64,000 bases of DNA. Source: Loripinus fragilis. Lineage: Eukaryota; Mollusca; Bivalvia; Lucinida; Lucinidae. The stretch lies in the NCBI GenBank assembly GCA_964019695.1, contig OZ026516.1, forward strand, positions 82,451,150 to 82,515,149, in the 5' to 3' direction. Position 1 is the stretch's first letter; each line of letters starts with the position of its first letter. Below are positions 9,228 through 21,030 of this stretch, in pieces. A model generated the notes under the pieces. It searched no databases and had not been told where the DNA came from. It saw only the letters and a program-made list of their open reading frames with translations. The translations under genes and the position numbers were made by a program.

Positions 9228-10910
9228 TCAATCTGGTTTAAATATAAATCGTTCACATGTTACAAAAATACCTCAGTACTCGTATGTTCCTACTTTTTGA
9301 TCCAAATGTGGTTATCTACATAGAGCGCGTTCATTTTCTTTTATTTCTATGCCCAGTTGAAGGGACATATTGCTCTGGGCTTGTCCGTCCGTCCGTCCGT
9401 CCGTCCGCCCGTCCGTATAAAAATTAAGCAATGGTTTTTAAATTTCATAGATGGATTCCTGATTAAAAATAACTGACACTTATTTTTTTGTAAGTCTGGA
9501 TTATCTCCCTTTGTGGAGTTATGTCCCTTTTAATGGTTCATACTGAAATTTTATAATCAATATATCTCAAAAACTATTACAGCCAGGAGCTTCAAACTTG
9601 GTCAGCTCATAGAGGATAATGAGTAGATTACCTGGTGAAAATTAAAAACAGCTATTTTTGTTTTTGAGTGATTGCCCTTTGCAAAGTTTGGCATTGAAAA
9701 CTTGTATTCAAGATATCTCAAAAACTATCATAGCAAGTAGCTTCAAACGTGGTTAGCTGATAGAGGATAATGAGTTGATAAACTGTTGAATAATTAAAAA
9801 AAATTATAGTTAAAAGTTCGAGTTATAGCCTTTTTGAAAACTTGTATTCAAGATATCTCAAAAACAATTACAGCAAGTAGCTTTAAACTTGCTGAGCTGA
9901 TAGAAAATAATGAATTAATAAGCTGGTGAAAATTTAAAAAAAAGTTATTCTATTTTTTCGAGTTATTGCCCTTTGCATATTTTTGGCATTGGAAACTTGT
10001 AATCAAGATATTTCGAAAATTATTATAGCTAGCAGCTTCAAACATGGTCAGTTGACAGAAGATGATGAGTAAAACACCTGGTGAAAGTTTAAAAAAAAAG
10101 TGTTTTTTTTTCGAGTTTTTGCCCTTTGCAAATTTTTGCATCGAAAACTTGAATTCAAGATATCTTATAAACTATTACAGCTAGTATCTTCAAACTTTGT
10201 CAGCTGATAGAGGATATTCAGTAGATTACCTGGTGAAATTGTTTTTTCTCATTTTTTATGAGTTATTGCCCTTTGCAAATTTGGACATTTAAACTTGTAT
10301 TCAAGATATCTCAAAAATTGATATAGCTAGCAGCTTCAAACATGGTCAGTTGACAGAAGACAATGAGTAGATTACCTGGTGAAAATTTTATAAGAATGTT
10401 ATTTTATTTTTACGAGTTATTGCCCTTTGCAAATATGGGCATTGAAAACTTGTAATCAAGATATCTCGGAAATTATTATAGCTAGCAGTTTTCAAACATG
10501 GTCAGTTGGTAGATGATGAGTAGATTACCTGGCGAAAATTAAGAAAAAAAAAAATATTTCAGTTATTACCCTTTGTAAATTTGGGCATTGAAAACTTTAA
10601 TAAAGATACATGTATCTCGAAATATTTAATATCTAGCAGCTTCACACTTTGTCAGCTGATAACTGGGTGAATTTATTTTTTTATTTTAGTTCAAATTAGG
10701 TTAGCTGATAGAGGATGATGAGTAGTATAGCTAGAAGCTTAAAACTTAAGATGACCATTGTGTTATAAACCCTTTTTGACAAGCAAAGGCTTTCATTAAC
10801 ATCTTTTCTAGTTTTTAAAGCTACATGTAATCTGGATTAAATGAAACTCGTTCACATGTTACAAAAATACCTCAGTACTCGTATGTTGCTATTTTTAGAA
10901 CCAAATGTGG
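9228..10910. repeat. 1.5-kb tandem-repeat block bracketed by direct repeats
   Basis: gttcacatgttacaaaaata followed by cctcagtactcgtatgtt occurs at about 9250-9310 and again at 10848-10905, flanking the block. Between them is a (TCCG)n-led array. Confidence 0.75.
9380..10760. repeat. (TCCG)n followed by about eight tandem units of about 145 bp
   Basis: Starts with gcttgtccgtccgtccgtcc, then units containing aaacttgtattcaagatatc, tcaaaaactattacagctag, cagcttcaaacatggtcag, gagtagattacctggtgaaa and gagttattgccctttgcaaa. Non-coding; similar in plan to 48266-49546. Confidence 0.8.
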
Positions 10911-11057
10911 CTTGATAATTCTCGTGAATCGTCTGCTAGGCTACTAGCAGAATTTTACTCACTTGAGGAAAAACGCATTCTATCCAGTATACCAGAGCCT
11001 CCCCTATGTACACACAAAGTAAAGAAGTATTCATTGCTCATATCAAATATTAGTTTG

Positions 11058-11167
11058 CTTGTTTGTTTTGATTCTTTACATCCTAGTCAGCAATTCTTCA
11101 GTCATGTCGGGACAGGTCTTCCTTGTTTGGGCCAGTACTAAGCAGAGGATAAAAGACACAACGCAGT
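11058..11167 (-). mobile_element. SINE fragment, minus orientation
   Basis: gattctttacatcctagtca, agtcatgtcgggacaggtct, gccagtactaagcagagga and cacaacgcagtg match the SINE at 54880-55070. The tRNA head is missing. Confidence 0.6.
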
Positions 11168-11239
11168 GCATCCAGTGGGGATCAAATATCAGAGAAGGAC
11201 GAACATGCATAATCAAAGAATGAATTGCATACTGGAAAA

Positions 11240-11330
11240 CCCTAAATGGATACCTTGGTAAACAGTGAAAACCCCAATGAAATGCAGCATGATGCTGCAT
11301 TTCATTAGGGTCTGCACTGTTTGCTAAGAT
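11240..11330. repeat. Palindromic element (caaacagtg...cactgtttg)
   Basis: Arms aaacagtgaaaaccccaatg / cattagggtctgcactgttt around atgcagcatgatgctgcat. Related, more diverged palindromes at 3385-3465 and 63865-63945. Confidence 0.75.
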
Positions 11331-11550
11331 TAATACAATTTTCATTTACAGAAAAGCATCAAAATTTAGAAAATTCTACCTGTGTCCCCTTAAAGTACAC
11401 AATGGGCAGTCCCATACACATTCTATCAGTATGTATGGGAAAATCCATCAGAGTACAAAGGGTTACAATTGTCATTATGATTCTGGTGCTATTGGTACAA
11501 TTACCAACACACAATCAAGTTTAAACTTCAGTGAAGTAAAAGGTTTTAGT

Positions 11551-11774
11551 TTGGTCTCGACGCGACAAAACCTGCCTTCGGGGTTTCCGACAAAGCGAGA
11601 CTAAACTCAGTCTCCTCAGCTACAGAGACTAGCTAGAAAATTGAAATTTCACCTGTAGCAAGTTTTCCAAAAAGCTAATAACAATTGCGCTGCATAGACT
11701 GCGCGGATGCGAAGGCTGGTCTTTGCCTTTTTTGTAAGCAAACCCCGAAGACAGGTTTGCTCGCGACGGGGCCC
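11551..11774. mobile_element. MITE of the TTGGGCCTCGACGCGA family, copy 2
   Basis: Ends ttggtctcgacgcgacaaaa and ttgctcgcgacggggcccag; ends about 90 bp before exon 3 of the plus membrane gene. Confidence 0.75.
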
Positions 11775-11862
11775 AGTTTATATCCGTCTTGCGGGCAATT
11801 TCAAATCGATAGAAAATTATGTGAAAATGTCCCGTCAAAACTTTTTCTTCTTTTTTTTTCAG

Positions 11863-11935
11863 ATTGCATTTATACTCTGTCTTGTGAAGGGCCATGAAAA
11901 CGACACACATTATCTCCTTGCCACAAATTTAATTT
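11863..11935 (+). CDS. Membrane protein gene (plus), exon 3
   Basis: Acceptor with a long pyrimidine tract (TTCTTCTTTTTTTTTCAG); donor ATTT/GTAAGTACAG. Seventy-three nt, phase 0 to 1. Reads IAFILCLVKGHENDTHYLLA then TNLI. IAFILCLVKG aligns with ISIILSIVQG of the minus gene. Confidence 0.82.
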
Positions 11936-12053
11936 GTAAGTACAGAATGACTATAATCTGGTTGGATTTGTATACACTTAACAGCAACAGGAACTGCCAA
12001 TAATATATTATATAATAACTCACAGTGAACATAAAAATAAATAAATACATGTA

Positions 12054-12252
12054 CAGTAAAACCTGTCTAAAACGGCCACTCAAAAGTAGACAAACAAAGA
12101 TCTTAATGACAAACGGTAGCTTAATGAAGGTCGAAAGTATTGCAGAATGCTCCCCTTCAATACTTTTGACCTGCATTAAGCGATAATTAGATTTGAAAAA
12201 CAAATTTTGGTCTTTATGAGATTGGCCGTTTTACACAGGTTCTATTGTATAC
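12054..12252. mobile_element. Palindromic MITE with CAGTAAAACCTGTCT ends
   Basis: Left end tacagtaaaacctgtctaaa, right end the inverse of tagaacctgtgtaaaacgg. Internal inverted repeat agtattgcagaatgc / caatacttttgacct. A second copy at 60590-60722 touches an exon. Confidence 0.7.
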
Positions 12253-12259
12253 CCAGGAA

Positions 12260-13890
12260 ATACCACAATCACAGATCCCAACATACCAATGGCAAAAAAT
12301 GACAAAGAATAAGACACAATGCGCAGAGCCACTAACGCTCTCTTACTCAGCACCATGAATATTTAGCAATGCGATCACAAAACTAGGAACCAGCACTACC
12401 ACAATGGGAATCTAAAAGGAAACAAAACATAACTAACAACAACAAACAGTTTCACCACGTAAATCTAAAACCCGTTGTAACATTCAATAACTGATAGCTT
12501 AGATTCAGTACAAAACATATAATGACATCCTTGTTTATTAGTAGCAACAGTCACACACATCGGCTTAAAATTACTGTTCGAATTTATACCTCAGGTTCTG
12601 TTGTTGTTAAAGCATAGAAAAGAGCAGGTGAGTATGGCAAGGAAATGCCTCTACCACAGACCACCCACAGCACCATGAGGAAGAGACACACAACACTTAC
12701 AGTCATACGACAGCGTGAACGCAATTAAAGTAAAGCGAATAGCTCTCTACGCTCACGAGTCGTCGTTTAACTATACCCAGAAGAAAAAGTTTAGTCAGTA
12801 CAGACACTGTGTGCAATGATTTTGTAAGACAGTCTTAATATTGACAAAAACCTAACTCAACATAAAATTCATGTAATGTCTTACAAATGTGAACATTTTC
12901 AACAATACATTCTGAAAATATACCCATTTTCTTCATCAAAATTACACAAAGGGGTCAATATTAAAATTCAAATTTCATAACTCAAAAATCAGTCTAGCGC
13001 GCCTCACTCGATTTCTGGAAGTACATACGAAAATTCTCGTACCTGTTGCATGACTAAGCTGTTTAAGAAGTTTCCAAGCGGGCATGAAGCGATTACGTCA
13101 TGTTGACGTCACAATGACCATAACTTCAAATGGCGTCGTTATCCGTGGTCTCCCCAACGGAGGCTTGTCATTTTTACTGCCAGGCTGTCGAACACGTGTT
13201 TATAGACGATAGATTGTTTGTTCATTGCATCCAAAACTGCGTGTTACGTCAGCATCACGTGTACCTGCTTCAAGACGTCAAAACGCGGTATTTCTGTAAT
13301 TTGTTGATAGCCTGGGCGGCGAATTAAGCTTGCTAGCATTGAATTTTCTACGGATTATTGCAATAGGAACAACTTTCTTTCAATATCGAACAGTATATGA
13401 GAAAATAACCCTGCTGGCTTACCGCAGCATGTGCACGTCGTGCATTTTGAAATTTGGTTGTTACAGTCTAATAGAGGCATTATTTGTCACACAATACACA
13501 GGTATATGTAAAGTTACGATTATACAACTCATGTATTAAATTTGACAATGATATATCCAGTATTGTTGATTTTATGAGAAAACATAAATACTGACTAAAC
13601 TTTTTCTTCTGAGTATATATTTGCTACTGTATATCCGACGATATAACTCCCAAATTGAAAATTTTGGATACAGTTATCTCCAGATGTACATCAACTTAGT
13701 GGATACTTGAATAGCATCGAGTTAGAGTTCACACACGAAAAGAGTACAGCAACGAAACAGATTTACCGTTAGAAATATGAAAGGCCCAATCAAGTGAAGA
13801 AGGTAGCACTGCGTGACCAACTACGTAACTTCACTCTGCTTGTGTACAAAGTATATCTGTGTATTAGTTAAAACATGGTTTTTTTTTATT
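12260..13890. other. Intron 3 of the plus membrane gene, no further gene seen
   Basis: Holds a diverged family A fragment (about 12600-12780) and AT-rich unique sequence. 13130-13327 is an open frame starting with ATGGCG, but it has no usable donor and resembles no family I know. Confidence 0.5.
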
Positions 13891-13901
13891 TTCTTTTTCA
13901 G

Positions 13902-13927
13902 TAAGTTCGCTTATAGCAATAGTTGTG
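13902..13927 (+). CDS. Membrane protein gene (plus), exon 4 (micro-exon)
   Basis: Twenty-six nt between TTATTTTCTTTTTCAG and GTAAGTATC. Entered in phase 1 it completes a Leu codon and reads SSLIAIVV. Phase 0 would start with TAA, so only the chain with exon 3 leaves it open. It corresponds to the duplicated segment at 72-109 and 174-214 in the minus gene. Confidence 0.78.
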
Positions 13928-14934
13928 GTAAGTATCACAACGGATGGCGGCATTCGAAAACGCTCTTAACGAACTCGGATCAAAAATAGCTGGAGACAGT
14001 ATTTTCGATTGCCATTTGTCATCGGTCGGGCGACAAATAGCAATTTATAAACTCTGTTTCTAACGACTTTAACCTAAGTTCGTCGACAATAATTTAGTTT
14101 TCGATTGCCGCCTATCCGGTGTGAGTAAACTGGCCAAGTATATGTCTTAGTTTGTGTTATCTAAGTGTGCGACTGTAGTAGTTTCTTGTTGCGTATAATG
14201 GTGAGCAGAGAGCTTTGACACGCTTGTTACTCAAGGAAGCTACTTGTCCTATAGTTTTGCAATCATCTCATGGAGAATAAAGCATTATAAGAGCTTTGTA
14301 AAACATGGAACTGTAGCAGATTAACTTGCCATATAGTGCTGTTCTCATTAATGCATAAGGAACTTGCTGGCAAAGGTATTTGTCAAAGTGTACTGTAAGC
14401 ATCTCGCTGGCAAAAGTAAAGCTTTGTCACGTATGTTATTATCAGAGTAAGTTGTCCAATAGTGTCGCTAGCATTTCGTTCGCTTCTGAATCAAGTAATG
14501 TAACGTGTCTTACAGTAACAAAGTAACCTGTGCTGCAATAATCTCACTGGTAAAAGAAGACTTTGTAACGCATATAACTTTTTACTACTGAGCCACGACA
14601 CTTCTCCGATCTGTCATCATCAACTTAAAGAGGATATTAGCTCCAAAAAGGATTGTCAGAATTAAAAATTATGCAAAATGAAAAAAAAATGACTTAAAAG
14701 CAGAAAGGCAATAGCTTTCAAAATGTAAAATTGAGCTAAACGTTTATTTAAATTAAATGGTGTCTATTTTCAACATTAGTAGCGGATATAAATGATCTAC
14801 ACCATATAGAATTTGACTAGCCAAAGCTGTACCCTTGGCTTATATTTGAAAGAGCAATGCAAGCATATTCGTTACTTAGATGTTAATTTGTTAAAATTAA
14901 TTCGCTTTTAAAGTCATGAATTGATTTATTTCAG

Positions 14935-14961
14935 AATTGGTGGTACAGAAAGGGTGACCTG
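14935..14961 (+). CDS. Membrane protein gene (plus), exon 5 (micro-exon)
   Basis: Twenty-seven nt, phase 0, NWWYRKGDL, between TTGATTTATTTCAG and GTATGTATG. Aromatic and basic, as expected just after a membrane span. Confidence 0.75.
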
Positions 14962-15004
14962 GTATGTATGACTGGGACTAGATAAGAGGGTTCATCAAAA
15001 CGTT

Positions 15005-15272
15005 CTCGGTCCATGCGCGAGGGGGTCCAACTCATAAAAGTTTTATTCATTTCTTTTTTGGTTGTAGAGGGGAGAGAGGATCCAAATATCACCGTGAGCA
15101 GGCCATTATCGGCCCGTCAGCGAAACGTCTTTTAAATGGTGTTTCGCTGGCGTGCGGATGACGGCCCACATTGAATCTGCCTTTGTTGTTTTATGACTTT
15201 TCAAGGGACCCGGACCAGTGTTGCAGGGGGGGAGGGTCCAGACCCCCTGTCCCCCCTCTGGATCCGCGCATG
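15005..15272. mobile_element. MITE of the GCGCGGATCCAGA family, copy 1
   Basis: Outer ends catgcgcgagggggtccaac and ctctggatccgcgcatg. Centre is a palindrome gcccattatcggcccgtcag / ctggcgtgcggatgacggcc around aaatggtgtttcgctgg. Other copies: 16068, 27965, 33985, 35788 (split), 52395 (split), 60045. Confidence 0.75.
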
Positions 15273-15774
15273 TCGGTCTGACATAGAGCAGAAGAAAAAG
15301 AATATCTTACATGAGTGCACAATGCTCAAAGACATGTTTTGTTGAATTAATTAAATTATTTGGGGGTGGGGGTGAGGATGGAGCTTTATCGGTTTATTTA
15401 ACGAGTTTATAAAAATAGTAATACATGCGCACACATGTAAGAACCTTTATTGTCAGGCCGAGAACTCTTATTTCAACACATTGTTTTTCCAGTGGACTTT
15501 GCATTGATACTATTTTTGGTGTTTCAGTTAAAAAGAGAATCAGATTATCTGTTTATACACTAGCCTTACGTTGCTGAAAAATAGCACAACGCGGTTTGTG
15601 AGATAACGGTGACGTTCAACTAGACTTTAACTTTCGGCAAATGCTCTGTTTCATTCAAAAATATTCAAGATCCGATGTGAATGGATGGACACAAACGAAA
15701 CAATTGCTAAATTCATTTTGCATAGTTTATATATAATAGCATGTAACAGTCACTTTTTTCTCATTATTTTCCAG

Positions 15775-15984
15775 AGTGCAGACAAATACTGGTACATTTT
15801 TCTCGTCGCTTCTGTGATAATAGTCCAGTGTATAACAACAGACGTTTATGTGTTCCAAAAGACACCACCATCACCGGAAGTGACGACACCACGCCACCCT
15901 GTGACCACACCACATATGGGTTCAGTCACATGGCGAACAATTAATTCTTCTACTTTGACTGTTCCTACAAAGCGTTTTTGGTGA
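15775..15984 (+). CDS. Membrane protein gene (plus), exon 6 with stop
   Basis: Acceptor CTTTTTTCTCATTATTTTCCAG. Phase 0 frame: SADKYWYIFLVASVIIVQCI as the third membrane span, then TTDVYVFQK and a Thr/Pro/Ser-rich tail (TPPSPEVTTPRHPVTTPH) ending at TGA 15982-15984. No AATAAA is obvious within 400 bp downstream. Confidence 0.82.
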   Translation, partial: SADKYWYIFLVASVIIVQCITTDVYVFQKTPPSPEVTTPRHPVTTPHMGSVTWRTINSSTLTVPTKRFW

Positions 15985-16067
15985 AGTCATCAACTCAAAT
16001 GCCCGAGACATTAAGAAACGATGTAAACACTGACGAGATGGTGCAAAATTAGCCATCTTTAACAAAT

Positions 16068-16215
16068 AGGTCGCATGCGCGGAAAGTTTTTCAGAGGGGG
16101 TCTAACTCTGACTCTTTTTTTTCAGCTGATGAGGGGAGGACAGAGGTTCCATAAAAAACTTAAGGCAGGCCATTATCGGCCCACCAGCAAACGTCATTTA
16201 ACCGATAGCTGTTTT
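16068..16215. mobile_element. Truncated MITE of the GCGCGGATCCAGA family
   Basis: gcatgcgcggaaagtttttc, agctgatgaggggaggacag and gcccattatcggcccaccag are present; the half after the palindrome centre is missing. Confidence 0.65.
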
Positions 16216-16751
16216 TGAAAGCAAAAGGATATACAAAATCAAATCAGGTCCTTTATACTTCTGTCAACGCACATTTCGTCTATGTGACGTCTTTAAACTT
16301 TTGACATAATTGACCGTTTTTATCCAAACGAATAGTGATAATCTAATTCTTTTAATGTCACCATATAGCCCTCAAAATATTGCATAGAATACATAAGTAT
16401 TGCGACATGACCTAACACAATGCATCTGTAGTGACTGTTTGAAAAAAAGGTTGACGTCAACAAAAACGCAGCTACTGGGGGCGTTGATGACTGATAACTT
16501 CCAAACCGTATTAGCGTTTTCCTTTAGTTAAGACATCTGGCTAGCAGATCAAGCTGTTACCGAATCAATTGCAAATGAGAAATCACCTTTTTAGACGCCA
16601 TTTGTCGAAATTCACTGACGTCATTATAACGTCAGAATGGAAATCGTGATCAAAACCATTTTAAGGCAAATTATTACTCATTGTGCAGGAACACAGGATA
16701 TGATTAAGATCATGTGAAAGAAAAGGTGGATTTATTGCGTTTAAGTATAAA

Positions 16752-16986
16752 TTGTCGCGACAAAACATGTCTTCGGGGTTTCCGACAAAGTGATATTCAA
16801 ACCAGCCTGCTCAGCTACAGAGACTAGCTAGAAAAATGAAATTTCGCTTGTAGCAAGCTTAGATATAGTTCTTTACAAAACGCGAATAACAAAGGCGCTG
16901 ATCAGACTGCGCGGATGTGCAGGCTGGTCTGCGCCTGTGTTGTTCTCAAACCCCTGACGGCAGGTTTTCTCGCGTCGAGGCCCAAT
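16752..16986. mobile_element. MITE of the TTGGGCCTCGACGCGA family, copy 3
   Basis: Ends attgtcgcgacaaaacatgt and tttctcgcgtcgaggcccaa. Confidence 0.75.
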
Positions 16987-16989
16987 TAT

Positions 16990-17690
16990 TAATAAAGAAC
17001 TGTATAGAGGTTCTCTCTAGCTTGCTTCAATAGAACTAATTGTACAATTACTCTATAGATGAACAAAAAGCTTTGAGGCGTGACGGTATTTACAATTATT
17101 GAAACAGCTCTAGAAATAGGGGTGTCAGGTGTTCACCTATATTTTAATGTTTTTGACGCATAAATGCATTGTCATCGACCGGAAGCATTTTTTTCAAATA
17201 CTGATCTGTCTGATTTGAGCACTGTGGGTACATGTGACATATTTGTTTACCAAATGCGTCACAGAGCCATGTGATTCGCCCGATTGGCTGATTCAATATT
17301 GTTTATCAAGGGCGTCATCACGTGTCACTGAAATGCCCATGCGGAGAATGTTTTCAAAAAAATTTCAGTGCATAAAATATGATCAGTCTTTGGCTAAATA
17401 CCTTAATACCTATTACTGTTCTGGTTTGGCTATCAAAGCTGACTAGATGTTTCCACTGAAGGATTATTTTTAGGCATTCAGTGCTTGTTACTTTTCAACG
17501 TAGGTGTTTTGAGTAATGCATACCGCATATTAATAAACCCGAGTTTTCAGTTGTTAATGTGCCTTAGCAGACAGGTCGATTCTTTAGTATCGCGCCTGCG
17601 CAGACAATGCGCATAAATGTCCCAGTGGGACTGGCTCATGTTACGTGTTTTGCATCAACCTTTTGTAAAGTTCATTACTCATATAGTGGT
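16990..17690. other. Intergenic stretch, nothing clear
   Basis: AT-rich sequence with a possible open frame at 17234-17446 that has no splice context or recognisable motif. I see no gene. Confidence 0.4.
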
Positions 17691-17920
17691 TTTTATTGAT
17701 TATAATGCATGGCGTTAATTTACACTCAGACGCGACGTCATAATTATGATAAAAAGGATTTTGGCTGCCGTTTGTTAAAACAAACAGTAGTAGTAGACGT
17801 GTTAAGTTCTGTCGTTGTTTATTCATTGTTTATTGTTGCTGTCATTGTCCATACGTTTATTTTTGTGTATGTGTGTTTAATTATAGTTTTGTAATGCAGT
17901 ACTTAATGTCCTTTCTAGTT
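17690..17920 (+). repeat. Direct repeat outside the left arm of the big palindrome
   Basis: catatagtggtttttattga, cactcagacgcgacgtcat and gtttattcattgtttattg recur in the same orientation at 26285-26515, just outside the right arm. Confidence 0.65.
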
Positions 17921-19035
17921 TCTCAATCATCTCGTTGAGGAAGAGAGAGCTGGTTGAGTTTCTTTAATTGTGTTCTTGCTGTCGTGTGACTGCGAGTGTT
18001 CTGTGTCTCTTTTTCGCGGTGCCGTGGGTTGGTCTGTGGTCTGTGATTGTGGCATTTCCTGATCATACTGGCTTGCTTTTTTAACAGTATGTCTGTACAC
18101 ATCTTTTGGAATCAACAAATTATAACCGTACACAATGCGTAGTACTGACCTGTCAATAAAAACCTACTATGAGAATTGATATTGTAAACTACTGGTATGT
18201 TGTGTTCTTTAACATCAGTTTATTTTGAATATTGATTTATTTTTTTCACAAAGTCAATACATGTATTTCCACCTTGGTTGCATAATAAAAAATTTACCCT
18301 TTTTAAAAGAGGTCACTTTATTTTTCGGAAGCTTTGATGTAAAGAAAAAGTTGTGGATTGATGTCCATTAAGTATATTTTCAAATTGATTCCTTGTTAAT
18401 GCGTTTATATGTTATTTTCAGCCCTGAATTCGTTATATTATTGCACAGGCTGAAGGGACGTATGGGTCTTTTCTCTTTCGTTGAACTGCCAGGAACCAAG
18501 TCAATATATATACATGTATAATATAGAAAAAATGCCCAAAGTTTCACATGATCTAATATAAATGACATGACCTATATAATATACTCTTCCAATCTTCCAC
18601 ATGACAAAAAAACAACATGCTTTCACCTAAATACGGCTCATGCGATTTTACCACACGACAAAAGACGTCTGCTCACTTATCTAATTATACACTTTGAAAG
18701 TCTTTATTAAAAAATAGTGACCCAGATCTATAAGGAGCAATATGATGAGGTTTAATAATATTTCCTACTATTATCACAAGTAGTCTGAATGGCATTTGAA
18801 TGCATGCAACAGGCGTAAAAAGCAGACGACATCTTCATCACGAAAACTCTTGTCATAATAATGGCTTGCCATATACGAGTAGGGACTTAGTAAAAACATT
18901 TATCTTGCTCTTAAAAAGGTGTTCTATATTTGAATTAATGGCTATATGTACGTTAACCCACTTATGTGAAATGCCACTTAAATAGGATCATCAGAGATGA
19001 GATGCAGCATTATCATTATAAGTAGCACTGTTTGC

Positions 19036-19036
<1 letters not shown>

Positions 19037-19070
<34 letters not shown>

Positions 19071-19095
19071 ATTATTATTATTATTATTATTATTA
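19037..19095. repeat. (ATT)n microsatellite, left arm
   Basis: About 19 ATT units with one interruption; the mirrored (AAT)n is at 24344-24390. It produces a spurious poly-Asn frame. Confidence 0.9.
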
Positions 19096-19526
19096 AATGA
19101 CATGTGATCCATTATATGAGTAAATTCTTTACATCTATTAGTTTTCACTGTGACATTTTCATTTGAATTATTAGATGACGTCTTAATATGGTGGCAGTAC
19201 GAGTCGCTGCAGTGTTTCAGTGTTTTGGACAGTTTTCTCCTCTCTCTTGGAAATATTTTGTTTGTTACTGGGTGGTAAAACCCCATGGCATAGTGTTAAA
19301 AAAGTTGAACAGGCTTTATTACAGAAAGTCAGTGAAAGTGCCAGCGAACATTTCATTTGAGTGGATTGTTGGTGAGGGAAGACAGAGGCCACGTTGCACA
19401 GTCAGAGGTCGCGGGTGGGGTATTTCACGAGGTATTCCTAGACCCAAGCACAAGGGGATTTCGACAGGTTCGGGGAGCCCTGTAGCTGAGGCAAGTACCC
19501 AGGAATTTTGCTTAATTGACTCAATA

Positions 19527-21030
19527 TTGGTGAATTTCGACCTCAGACGGATCAAAGATCAGACGATTCGAATTTACAGCACGTGAAAGGGGAAACAGGT
19601 AGAAACCGTTATAAAGCGGTATCATAGGTGTTACATAAAACATTATCATGATTATATAAGTAACTTTCAACATTAAGCTCCACTTCCTCTGAAGCTCGGT
19701 AGGTAAGCAAAAGTACATTAATGTTAGTTTAATAAGGTACAAGTATTTTTTTCTTTAATGCAAGTTCGAGTCTCGGTCAGGCCTTTTTTTTACTTTAAAT
19801 GCAAGTGTGCGTGTGCAGCGTGCGTGTGCGTGCGTGTTCATTTCAGCCTTTTTTTCTATTGTATATTTTCATCATGGTATATATTTTATTTCATAATTTA
19901 TTAAAATTCAGATACAATTAATTTCACATGCCCTCTGTCTCGCTGTCAGTGTCAGTATCAGAGCTGCAGTCGGAGCCTGACGCAAGACCAATCACCACTG
20001 GTCATGATCTTCCTCTGCTGCGATCTCCTTTAACTAGTATGTATACCCGCTCTACTGACTAAACATGCTCGACGCACTTCACCCCAGTCACCAGGTGTTA
20101 TGCCTCTTATGCCCTAGCAATAATAGGTTGAAGGCGAAATTTTTCCTCGTAATGAAACAATCATAGAAACGCATTAACGCAATTTGCCGCAGAGAAGTCG
20201 AAATGAAAGTCATCGTGTTTTGAAGACAGCAGGAAAAAATATTGCAAAGTTCCGAACCGCCGGCCGCCATTCCAGCCAAACTTGCGATTTTTCTACACTA
20301 AAATTACAATGTACTAAATTGTCATATCACTGGTACCCAAAGGTAGTAGATTTACCATTTCACCCCCTCCCACTAAAAAAAATATGTTAAAGCTGCATAC
20401 TCTGTAACTTTTGATTTTCTAATTTTAAAAATAATGTTTTTATTTTTCAAGAACACAGTAAAAATACTCGAATTCAGGTAAACATTTTACCATTTTCGTA
20501 AATCTTAACAAGTTATCACTATCAAAACAACTGCATTTATGTTAAAATTCAATGGTCTAGAATTATTGGAGGGACGCAAATAATTACCAACAAGAGAAAT
20601 AAACACATATTTAATAAGATTATTCACTTTTCCATGCAGTTTTCAGCTGTACTGAACATTTTTATTGTGAAAACATAGCTTAATTCTACTTTTACAAATG
20701 ATTTAAAAAGAAAATAAAAAATTTCGAAAAAAGTTCATAGTTACAGAGTATGCAGCTTTAATAAAAAGATATTTGTGACTCGATCTCTGGGATTCGAAAG
20801 CTGCAACTTTCCAGGGAATATTTGCAATTCAAGACGTTGACCGCTCAACTAAGCCTGTAGTTGTTGTATTTGTCATGTCGTTACATGTCGTTTATTGGAA
20901 AGTTTGTTACGTCGATAGAACGAGCAGTAAGTATTTGGCGAGAAATAACTGTTACAATTGTATTTACCTTTCTCGTGCTCATAAGTAGACTCGTCTGATC
21001 TTTGATCCGTCGGAGGTCAAAATTGACCTA
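19527..21030. mobile_element. 1.5-kb TIR element in the left LINE copy
   Basis: TIRs of about 40 bp: gacggatcaaagatcagacg near the left end and its inverse cgtctgatctttgatccgtc near the right. TA on each side. The right palindrome arm shows the empty site (ctcaataccacttgactc at 23920-23940, inverse). No transposase frame seen. A further MITE is nested inside. Confidence 0.75.
20388..20760. mobile_element. 373-bp MITE with perfect 22-bp TIRs
   Basis: Begins TAAAGCTGCATACTCTGTAA and ends with its exact inverse; TA at both outer ends. AT-rich, non-coding; nested in the element at 19527-21030. Confidence 0.85.

Larger units (their letters stand above)
6078..15984 (+). other. Gene locus: small multi-span membrane protein, plus-strand member of a divergent pair (complete)
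   Basis: Six exons (6078-6149, 8759-8806, 11863-11935, 13902-13927, 14935-14961, 15775-15984) join in frame to 151 codons plus TGA. Phases run 0, 0, 1, 0, 0. Predicted layout: cytosolic N-terminus 1-24; span 1 about 25-50 (exons 2-3); short loop with one possible N-glycosylation site (NDT); span 2 about 56-73 (exons 3-4); basic/aromatic loop NWWYRKGDL (exon 5); span 3 about 87-108 (exon 6); then a Thr/Pro-rich tail ending TKRFW. It is a paralogue of the minus gene starting at 5652. The family is not recognised. Every intron has consensus GT-AG ends, and phase closure across six small exons makes chance unlikely. Confidence 0.82.

Noticed and set aside
13130..13327. Possible first exon starting ATGGCGTCG
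   Set aside because: Open for 65 codons, but no donor in frame, no motif recognised, and the plus membrane gene closes in phase without it.
17234..17446. A 70-codon frame with several Cys
   Set aside because: No splice sites, no homologous copy in the window and no recognised domain.
18978..19286. A poly-Asn protein on the minus strand
   Set aside because: Translation of the (ATT)n microsatellite inside a LINE-containing palindrome arm.
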